A stretch of 42,457 nucleotides of DNA, taken from Flemingiibacterium sp045636145 (lineage in GTDB: Bacteria > Bacillota > Clostridia > Oscillospirales > CAG-272). The translations under genes and the position numbers were made by a program. The notes under the pieces are model-generated. The model made no database searches. It was not told the DNA's origin and saw only the letters and a list, made by a program, of their open reading frames with translations. Each line of letters opens with the position of its first letter. Position 1 is the first letter of the stretch. Where the stretch lies: the NCBI GenBank assembly GCA_045636145.1, contig JAZTWV010000039.1, forward strand, positions 1 through 42,457, read 5' to 3'. Positions 24,110 through 30,274 of this stretch are shown piece after piece.

Positions 24110-25180
24110 TTAACCTGCTTTTTTGGTAGTGAAGGAGTCAAACATATTCATGGCAGTGGAAATAGAAGGTTCAAAATATGCCACGCCGCTGTAGACCTTG
24201 GTTGTACCGGGGTAGGTAACTGTGACAGCCTCAAATTTTGGATATGAGAAGATAAGCTCAAGATTGTTCATGAGATCGTCTGAGGTGAAATTGGTTTCAA
24301 CGGACGATTTCACGGAATCATAAAGAGAGCCGGCTTTTGCAAGATAAGTAACGTTGGTGAATTTGGCAAGCACCGCTTTAAGAAATTCCACAGATGTGTT
24401 CATTCGTCCGGCCGCGCCGTTTTCATAGCCAACATAGCGGAGCAGATGCATGGCTTTTGCGCCGTTTAAGTTGTTGGTTCCTTTTTTCAGATTTATGGTA
24501 AGATTCTGTACCGGGTCTTCGTAGCTCATATCTTCGGGAACATAGTATGTAATTCCGCCAACTGCGTCAACGATAGATGCAATCTTTCCAACAGTGATGT
24601 GTGCGTAGTAATCTACAGAGAGTCCCGTGAGTCCGGCAACCTTGCCGCAGAGGAATTCGGTGCTTTTTTGCGAGATAACGTCGCCAAGCTGAATATATTC
24701 GCCGTCAACTGACACGCGAGTGTTTCTCGGAATTGAGCAGAAAACAAACTTGCGGTTTTCCTTATCAACACGCAGGAGAATCAGGGTGTCAGCCCCCCAT
24801 GGACGGTTACGTTTATCCGGAAACCCTGTGTTGTTAGGGTCTGCGCGCCATTTTTCCTCGTAATCGTAGTCTGAAAACAGCTCGGGCTGATAGTCACTGC
24901 CGATAAGCAGGACGTTGAAAGTATCACCCATAATAGGTGTTTCATCTGCCGGCGGCTCGGTGGTATCGGTTTCTGTGCCGGATACAGCAGGCGGCAGTAT
25001 GACCGGATCGGAGGAAGTATTCGGGTAGAGAGTATCCGAAAAATCCTCTGTGTCATCGCCTGTGGGGATAGCATCTGTCATGGTGTCCACAACAAATCCG
25101 ACGATAAAATATGCGATCACGCCGAATATCAGCGCGGAAACGGCAAAGGTAAGTGCAAAATTTCTAAGAGCTGAAAGCAT
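24110..25180 (-). CDS. LytR-CpsA-Psr (LCP) family cell-wall enzyme
   Basis: 356 residues. Short cytoplasmic N-terminus, membrane span at about residues 8-30, a Thr/Pro/Asp-rich linker to about residue 85, then the LCP domain starting at FNVLLIGSD. Conserved features are Asp131 in ADTLILLRVD, the SIPRNTRV strand with Arg152 (Asp is usual where Asn stands here), VDAVGGI and a distal RYVGYENGAAGRMN block. Relatives attach teichoic acids or capsule polymers to peptidoglycan on the outer face. AAAGGA precedes the ATG. It is 43 bp upstream of glyS and may be co-transcribed with it. Confidence 0.88.
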   Translation of the reverse strand: MLSALRNFALTFAVSALIFGVIAYFIVGFVVDTMTDAIPTGDDTEDFSDTLYPNTSSDPVILPPAVSGTETDTTEPPADETPIMGDTFNVLLIGSDYQPELFSDYDYEEKWRADPNNTGFPDKRNRPWGADTLILLRVDKENRKFVFCSIPRNTRVSVDGEYIQLGDVISQKSTEFLCGKVAGLTGLSVDYYAHITVGKIASIVDAVGGITYYVPEDMSYEDPVQNLTINLKKGTNNLNGAKAMHLLRYVGYENGAAGRMNTSVEFLKAVLAKFTNVTYLAKAGSLYDSVKSSVETNFTSDDLMNNLELIFSYPKFEAVTVTYPGTTKVYSGVAYFEPSISTAMNMFDSFTTKKAG

Positions 25181-25220
25181 GATAGCTCATCCTTTCGGAA
25201 AATAATCATAATAATAAACA

Positions 25221-25249
25221 ATTATAGCATACAACGCTTATTTTGTCAA
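25221..25249 (-). promoter_or_regulatory. Consensus sigma-A promoter of the LCP gene
   Basis: On the minus strand TTGACA (25249-25244), 17 bp, TATAAT (25226-25221). The -35 box contains the TGA stop codon of the serpin gene, so the two units are tightly packed. Confidence 0.88.
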
Positions 25250-26538
25250 GAGCCTACAGGGATATTATGCTCGCCTGCGAAAAGCACCGCGCCGCTTTCT
25301 CTGTGGATAACAGCAAAGGAGAAAGGACGGTTAAATTCGATAGTTCGCGGCTCTTCTTCCGGCGGACGTGCGGAGGTGGCCATGGCTATGACCACGGTTG
25401 CAGCCGCAGCTTCAGTGCCGTCCTCGTTAAGCTTAAGCACTGCATTCTGAAGCACGTCCTGCAAAAAGATGTCCTCGGCGATGCCGGAGAAATCGGCACT
25501 GTATCTGTCAAACGCAGACGTAATACCCATCTCTGTAAGCGTATCTACGAGCGAGTCGGAAAATTCCTGCTCGAATTTTGGGATATAGAGCTTTATGCGC
25601 TCATAAGTGCCGTTCTTTGCGGCTTCTGCCCATCCGCCAAGCTTTGCCGCCGCGGTAAGTGCATCAGATGCAGGTGCGCCCTCGTCCTTCGGCATAACAG
25701 CAACAAATTCAAGAGAGCCGTCGGAATAGGGAAGCACCACACCGATGCAGTTGTCGTCCTCAATTACGCGGTATGTGGAAGTTTTATACATGAACTCTCT
25801 CTGTGTTTTGTTTCCCGCGGCATCCGTAAACTCGCGCTCGTGAGTCGCCTCTTTGCTAAAGGGATTCTGCCATTTAGCTTTCATATAAAGCGTGTTTACA
25901 ATTGCCATAACCGCATCGTCAAGGGCTGTGTCACTTAGCATATCCTTAATAAGACCGTCTGTGTGCTCTTCAATGTAGGAGTTTATTTCCTTTTCCGCGG
26001 TTTTAAGGGGAAGCCCGAAGCCCTCGGCAAGATAGCCTGTGGCAAGCCGTTCACTATAGGAAGCTTTTACCTGAAATTCACTGTCAACCCAAATGGAATT
26101 TGAAATGTTAAGCTCAGTTCCCTCAAGGGTAGTCAAAGCAGAGATAAGTGAAAAGATATTATCCGCGCCAATGTCGCCCATGACACCGGACATTTCGGTG
26201 AGTGTTTTGCCGGCGGCACCCTCCTTTGCCATAGCAAGAGCAAAATATGCGGAAAGGGGAGATGAGAGCGTATTTACGGTGCCGTCAGACTTCTTGGCGG
26301 CGGCAAGCAGGAAATTGGTGCAGAAATCTTCAAGAGCGTTATAAACTCCCTCGGATAGGACAGCATCGCTGTCGGGAGAGGGGAGCTCCGGTGTGATAGT
26401 GCGCATCTCTTCGGCTGAAAGTGTATTCACCGAGGTGTCAGCGGTGTCTGATGTATCAAGTTGCATATCAACAGGTGCACAGGACGCGAGAAGTGCCGCC
26501 GAGAGTGCGGCTGCCGCGATGGGAGTGATTTTCTTCAT
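25246..26538 (-). CDS. Lipoprotein serpin (serine protease inhibitor)
   Basis: 430 residues. Lipoprotein signal with lipobox LLASC and Cys20 as the lipidated residue. The rest is a full serpin fold: NSIWVDSEF, INSYIEEHTDGLIKDML, AIVNTLYMKAKWQNPF and the C-terminal FNRPFSFAVIHRESGAVLFAGE. The hinge GTEAAAAT (from Gly374) is of the inhibitory type. Counting from Glu372 as P17 puts P1 at Thr388 and P1' at Ser389, a small-residue site that would suit elastase-like or subtilisin-like proteases. Known relatives are the siropins of Eubacterium siraeum, gut clostridial serpins that inhibit host proteases. AAGGAGG precedes the ATG. The gene lies behind an ECF-type promoter. Confidence 0.93.
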   Translation of the reverse strand: MKKITPIAAAALSAALLASCAPVDMQLDTSDTADTSVNTLSAEEMRTITPELPSPDSDAVLSEGVYNALEDFCTNFLLAAAKKSDGTVNTLSSPLSAYFALAMAKEGAAGKTLTEMSGVMGDIGADNIFSLISALTTLEGTELNISNSIWVDSEFQVKASYSERLATGYLAEGFGLPLKTAEKEINSYIEEHTDGLIKDMLSDTALDDAVMAIVNTLYMKAKWQNPFSKEATHEREFTDAAGNKTQREFMYKTSTYRVIEDDNCIGVVLPYSDGSLEFVAVMPKDEGAPASDALTAAAKLGGWAEAAKNGTYERIKLYIPKFEQEFSDSLVDTLTEMGITSAFDRYSADFSGIAEDIFLQDVLQNAVLKLNEDGTEAAAATVVIAMATSARPPEEEPRTIEFNRPFSFAVIHRESGAVLFAGEHNIPVGS

Positions 26539-26574
26539 AAGTGTATTCCTCCTTGAAATTCATTTTGTATATTT

Positions 26575-26599
26575 GACGCATAAAACGCAAAAATGTTCC
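26575..26599 (-). promoter_or_regulatory. ECF-sigma promoter in front of the serpin gene
   Basis: On the minus strand GGAAC (26599-26595), 16-bp spacer, CGTC (26578-26575). The flanks (T before GGAAC, a T tract after it, A/T plus AA after CGTC) match those of the site upstream of the anti-sigma gene. Expected start site about 28 bp before the serpin ATG. Confidence 0.7.
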
Positions 26600-26610
26600 A
26601 TTCATAAAGT

Positions 26611-26638
26611 AAAGTCCTCTCACTTGCGAGAGGACTTT
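26611..26638 (-). terminator. Terminator after the small lipoprotein gene
   Basis: Perfect 11-bp stem (26611-26621 with 26628-26638), loop of 6, between the 26646 stop and the serpin promoter. It insulates the serpin promoter from upstream reading. Confidence 0.75.
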
Positions 26639-26645
26639 GTCATGA

Positions 26646-27080
26646 TTAAATATCGCTGTCATCAAGAGTCGTGATAACTATGTTTTGGATTTCCACATCT
26701 TCAAAGAAGATCTTCATACCCCAAATACCATCCTCAAACATAGCACCGAAATTTTCCGTTGCGGTGTACATACCGAGAAAAGCTTCAGGCGCGGCGGAAA
26801 CGCTTACGTACCAGACCGAATCCTCAAGGCTTACGGGAACATCCACGGTGAAATCCTCAGAGGACGTGGGGTTCATGCGAAGTTCGGGATTCTCTCTTGA
26901 ATCGAAGAGCACTATCTTTTTAGTTGATTCAAGCACATTTTCCTCGGGAGCTATAACAACGCGGTCAATATAAAGCTCGGAGGAGTTGTATACGGTGATG
27001 ACCTCTTCTTCGGTAACACCGCATGAGGCGAGCATAAAGATCATGGTGAGTGCGAGGATCGCGGAAAATAATTTTTTCAT
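26646..27080 (-). CDS. Small lipoprotein, function unknown
   Basis: 144 residues. Signal peptide MKKLFSAILALTMIFMLASC with Cys20 as lipidated residue. The mature part is acidic and predicted mainly beta, with segments ITVYNSSELYIDRVVIAPEE, VPVSLEDSVWYVSVSAAPE and MKIFFEDVEIQNIVITTLDD. I do not recognise the family. AAAAGGA precedes the ATG at 27080. It is next to another lipoprotein gene (the serpin) but separated from it by a terminator and promoter. Confidence 0.75.
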   Translation of the reverse strand: MKKLFSAILALTMIFMLASCGVTEEEVITVYNSSELYIDRVVIAPEENVLESTKKIVLFDSRENPELRMNPTSSEDFTVDVPVSLEDSVWYVSVSAAPEAFLGMYTATENFGAMFEDGIWGMKIFFEDVEIQNIVITTLDDSDI

Positions 27081-27125
27081 TTTTGTACATTCCTTTTTGT
27101 TATAAATTTCGGGATACATCCGGGG

Positions 27126-27166
27126 TCTGTCAATTGTAATAAATATCATACCGCCCCGTTTTCGGG
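27126..27166. repeat. Diverged repeat of the tRNA-Arg terminator region, copy A
   Basis: Twenty-seven bases (27126-27152) match 27287-27313 at 24 positions, and both copies are followed by a C4/G4 hairpin. Copy B is the terminator of the tRNA gene. No gene lies between the copies. Confidence 0.65.
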
Positions 27167-27185
27167 GAGAGATACCAAAAGGCGC

Positions 27186-27200
27186 GGATTCGATACCTGC
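27186..27200 (-). pseudogene. tRNA T-arm-like remnant
   Basis: On the minus strand GCAGGTATCGAATCC differs by one inserted base from the T-arm of the adjacent tRNA-Arg (27355-27368). It sits just upstream of repeat copy A, as the real tRNA sits upstream of copy B. Possible trace of a duplicated, decayed tRNA gene. The rest of a cloverleaf is not recoverable. Confidence 0.35.
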
Positions 27201-27201
27201 A

Positions 27202-27271
27202 GCAGCACGTGAGACGTGCTGCAAATAAGTACGCATTCAGAAAGCGAAGTTTTTTGAAAAGCGGCGTACTT
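27202..27271. other. Two inverted repeats in the tRNA spacer
   Basis: GCAGCACGT (27202-27210) pairs with ACGTGCTGC (27214-27222), loop GAG. AAGTACGC (27227-27234) pairs with GCGTACTT (27264-27271). Structured non-coding DNA of unknown role within the duplicated region. Confidence 0.5.
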
Positions 27272-27286
27272 GATGCAGCTTTGCAA

Positions 27287-27341
27287 TCTGTCAATCGTGA
27301 TAAATATCGTACCTTCCCCAAACGGGGAAGGTACGATATTT
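27287..27341 (-). terminator. tRNA-Arg terminator (repeat copy B)
   Basis: Perfect 18-bp stem (27302-27319 with 27324-27341), loop of four, directly after the CCA end of the tRNA on the minus strand. Bases 27287-27313 are the second copy of the repeat described at 27126. Confidence 0.8.
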
Positions 27342-27417
27342 GGCCCGCTCGACAGGATTCGAACCTGCGACCATCGGAATCGGAATCCGGTACTCTATCC
27401 AGCTGAGCTACGAGCGG
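27341..27417 (-). tRNA. tRNA-Arg, anticodon CCG
   Basis: 77 nt including encoded CCA. The acceptor stem CCGCTCG/CGAGCGG pairs perfectly, the T-arm has TTCGAAT, and the anticodon loop TTCCGAT gives CCG, reading CGG codons. The anticodon stem CCGGA/TCCGA has one mismatch at 27-43. It has its own promoter and an 18-bp terminator stem that shares the final A of CCA. Confidence 0.93.
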
Positions 27418-27437
27418 AAATATCAAAATACCAGTAT

Positions 27438-27466
27438 ATTATACCACTAAAAACCGAAATTGTAAA
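27438..27466 (-). promoter_or_regulatory. Sigma-A promoter of tRNA-Arg
   Basis: On the minus strand TTTACA (27466-27461), 17 bp, TATAAT (27443-27438). Confidence 0.8.
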
Positions 27467-27639
27467 CCCGATAACGGTCATTTTATTCCAAATCGTCAAC
27501 TTGCACAAAAGTTTTTTTGCAGTCTGTCTCAATTACACAATAAATCTTCGGAAATTGTCGATTTTTGACTGTACAATAGGTGAATATGAAGTGTGTGTTA
27601 GAAATTTCGCTCGGAGAGGGCGAAATTTTATGTTTAGTA
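27467..27639. other. Intergenic stretch between tRNA-Arg and the rseC-like gene
   Basis: AT-rich, no coding frame. A 9-bp hairpin AAATTTCGC/GCGAAATTT (27602-27610, 27620-27628) followed by TTAT could end a short plus-strand RNA, but no convincing promoter for one is visible between 27480 and 27600. Confidence 0.4.
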
Positions 27640-27668
27640 TAGACAATCCTGAAAAAATATGATATAAT
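27640..27668 (+). promoter_or_regulatory. Extended -10 promoter of the rseC-like/recJ/rel run
   Basis: TAGACA (27640-27645), 17 bp, TATAAT (27663-27668) preceded by TGA, an extended -10. It is the only clear promoter found before the long plus-strand gene run. Confidence 0.8.
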
Positions 27669-27717
27669 ATACTTTATATAATATATGTATAACCGATAGA
27701 GTAAAGAAGGTGATGGT

Positions 27718-28134
27718 ATGCGACAGATCGGTATTGTACGCGAGGTGAATGACGGCATTGCAATTGTTGAAGTGTCACGGAAGTCCGCCTGCGAGGGATG
27801 TCATGCGGCATCTGACGGTGAATGCTCCGCCTGCGTTTCATTCGGAGACAAAAAAACAACTGCAAAAGCTGATAATTCATTGGGTGCAAAGGTTGGCGAC
27901 CGTGTTGTTCTGGAGACTGCTTCCGGGACAGTTATATTATATGCGGCGGCGGTGTTCCTTTTTCCGCTCATACTTGGAATCGCAGGATATTTTGCCCTCG
28001 GCGCACTTAATTTTGCGGCAGCTCCCTACATTGGTGCACTCGGCGGTTTCGCGCTGGCGTTTGTTATTGTGTGGCTCACACTTAACCGCAAAGCTTCAAA
28101 GCGGTGTGATATAAAGATCCTTCGCATACTGTAA
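27718..28134 (+). CDS. RseC/MucC-family protein (SoxR-reducing system type)
   Basis: 138 residues. An N-terminal cytoplasmic part has four cysteines, Cys25, Cys28, Cys36 and Cys39 (C-x2-C pairs), suited to bind a metal or Fe-S centre. Two membrane spans follow (about 72-94 and 102-122), then a short basic tail. This layout matches the RseC/MucC family, linked to sigma-E control in proteobacteria and to SoxR reduction or Rnf complexes elsewhere. Here it precedes recJ by 14 bp, away from any Rnf genes. GAAGGTGATGG lies before the ATG. Confidence 0.82.
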   Translation: MRQIGIVREVNDGIAIVEVSRKSACEGCHAASDGECSACVSFGDKKTTAKADNSLGAKVGDRVVLETASGTVILYAAAVFLFPLILGIAGYFALGALNFAAAPYIGALGGFALAFVIVWLTLNRKASKRCDIKILRIL

Positions 28135-28148
28135 CTTTGGAAAAATTT

Positions 28149-30233
28149 ATGTTAAAACACGCATCTAAAAATAAAATCTGGAATCTTAATGGAGCTTCAT
28201 TAGACAAAGAAGCTGTCAGAGGGATTTCCACAGAGCTTGGACTGTCCCATGCCGCGGCAAGGCTTCTTGCGGCGAGAGGGTATACGACCGCCGAGACGGC
28301 AGGGGCGTTCATACGAAAAGAATCCGGCTCGCTTTACGATCCGTTTATGCTTGCGGATATGGACAAAGCAGTTGACAGGATCTTGCTTGCCATTTCGAGA
28401 AAAGAGAAAATAGTTGTTTTCGGTGACTACGACGTTGACGGAGTTACATCCGTGACCGTTGTTTACAAATATCTGTCAGGTCTTGGTGCCGATGTGCGCT
28501 ATTACATACCCAACCGCGTCGGCGAGGGCTACGGTGTGAATATTGAGGCTCTGCGCAGCTTTGCCGCTGAGGAGTACACGCTGGTTATAACCGTCGATAC
28601 GGGTATTACCGCATTGGATGAAACAGAAGAGGCGCGCTCGCTTGGTGTGGACATTGTCATAACCGACCACCATGAGTGCCGCCCTGAGCTTCCGTCTGCT
28701 GTGGCGGTGGTCAATCCGCGCCGTCCCGACTGCCCCTATCCATTTAAGGAGCTTGCAGGCGTTGGCGTGGCATTTAAGCTTTGCTGTGCCGTTGAGATAA
28801 AACGGCGCGGGGGAGACTATGTTGATGCCATAAAAGCCGTATCGGCTGAGATGTGCCAATATGTAGCTATCGGCACGGTGGCTGACGTTATGCCGCTTGT
28901 TGACGAGAACCGCATTATTGTATGCTACGGACTCAGCCGCCTTGAAAAGACCGAAAACATCGGACTGCGTGCGCTCATGAGCGCATCGGGGCTTATCACA
29001 AAGGACAGCTTCGGAAACGAAATAAAGAAACGTATCACGTCCGCCGCGGTTGGATATACTCTCGCACCGCGCATAAATGCGGCAGGTCGCATCTCCAGTG
29101 CGGAGTTTGCCGTGGAGCTGTTTTTGACCGAGAGCGAATCCCGTGCGGACGAGATCGCGGCAGAGCTTTGCGACACCAACCGCCGCCGTCAGGCAGAGGA
29201 AAACAGCATAATCGAGGAAGCTGAACGAAAGATAGCAGAGCAGTGCTCCGAGGATGATCACGTTATCGTGCTTGACGACGATCATTGGCATCACGGCGTT
29301 ATAGGCATCGTATGCTCAAGACTTACGGAGAAGTACAATCTGCCGTCCATACTCGTAAGCTTTGAGCACAATACGGGAGAAACTCCGCTTCCCACAGATA
29401 TCGGCAAAGGCTCCGGACGCTCTGTTGTGGGACTCAATCTCTTTGAGGCACTTGAAGCCTCATCGGAGCTTCTTTATAAATACGGCGGACACGAGCTTGC
29501 GGCAGGACTTTCCGTTGAGCGCGGCAAGCTTGCCGAGTTCAGGCGAGCTGTAAACGAATATGCTAAAGAGAAGCTTTCGGGCGCACGGCTCGGACGTATC
29601 ATTGACATTGATCTTCTGCTCTGTCCGGAGGAAATAACCGTAAAGCTTGCAAAGGAGCTTTATCTTCTTGAACCCTTCGGCGTTGACAATGCACAGCCGG
29701 TTTTCCGTACCGACAGAATGATAATTTCCGAGATAATCGCTTTAGCCGGCGGAAAGCACACAAAGCTCTCACTCACGGCTCCCGGAATGCAGACGGTGTT
29801 TACCGCACTTTGCTTCGGAACTCCCTCGGCGGAATTTGAATTTTCCGTTGGAGACGTTATTGACGCAGTGTACAGTATTGACATAAACGAATACCGCGGA
29901 CGTCAGTCTGTACAGCTTCTTATTCGCGACATACGCCATGCCGCAGTTTCAAGAGTGCCCGAAAGGGATGACTTTGCGGCTTTGTATACCCATATCAGGG
30001 GGAGAAATGGCGGAATGCCGGTGCTTGTTACAACAGATGAGCTGTCCTCGGTGCTGTCGATGCCCGAAGATACGGTGATGTCCATGCTTGACATATTCAG
30101 TGAATTATCAATGATACGCTTTGTTCGGGGTGAACGGTGTGAAATATCACTGCTTCCCGTAACAAAAAAGATACCGCTTGAAACCTCGCGGATTTTATCG
30201 GCACTGCGGAATAACGCATCAGTGGGAGAGTGA
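28149..30233 (+). CDS. recJ: Single-stranded-DNA-specific exonuclease RecJ
   Basis: 694 residues. 5'-3' exonuclease in recombination and mismatch repair. DHH-family motifs: DYDVDG at 93-98, VDTG near 149-152, DHH at 173-175, then DHHA1 residues WHHGVIGIVCSRL and GSGRSVVGLNLFEAL, followed by an OB-like domain with RGRQSVQLLIRDI. About 90 extra C-terminal residues may form a winged helix. I place the start at the ATG at 28149; a TTG at 28137 would add four residues. The ribosome binding site is weak (TGGAA), fitting coupling to the gene 14 bp upstream. Confidence 0.95.
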   Translation: MLKHASKNKIWNLNGASLDKEAVRGISTELGLSHAAARLLAARGYTTAETAGAFIRKESGSLYDPFMLADMDKAVDRILLAISRKEKIVVFGDYDVDGVTSVTVVYKYLSGLGADVRYYIPNRVGEGYGVNIEALRSFAAEEYTLVITVDTGITALDETEEARSLGVDIVITDHHECRPELPSAVAVVNPRRPDCPYPFKELAGVGVAFKLCCAVEIKRRGGDYVDAIKAVSAEMCQYVAIGTVADVMPLVDENRIIVCYGLSRLEKTENIGLRALMSASGLITKDSFGNEIKKRITSAAVGYTLAPRINAAGRISSAEFAVELFLTESESRADEIAAELCDTNRRRQAEENSIIEEAERKIAEQCSEDDHVIVLDDDHWHHGVIGIVCSRLTEKYNLPSILVSFEHNTGETPLPTDIGKGSGRSVVGLNLFEALEASSELLYKYGGHELAAGLSVERGKLAEFRRAVNEYAKEKLSGARLGRIIDIDLLLCPEEITVKLAKELYLLEPFGVDNAQPVFRTDRMIISEIIALAGGKHTKLSLTAPGMQTVFTALCFGTPSAEFEFSVGDVIDAVYSIDINEYRGRQSVQLLIRDIRHAAVSRVPERDDFAALYTHIRGRNGGMPVLVTTDELSSVLSMPEDTVMSMLDIFSELSMIRFVRGERCEISLLPVTKKIPLETSRILSALRNNASVGE

Positions 30234-30274
30234 GTTTCCACGGCGTTTACCATAATAAATGAAAGGCAAAAACT

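Noticed and set aside
27130..27426. 98-residue open frame running through tRNA-Arg on the minus strand
   Set aside because: It includes the tRNA gene, its terminator and promoter-proximal bases, so it cannot be a normal coding gene. Such frames are often annotated by mistake.
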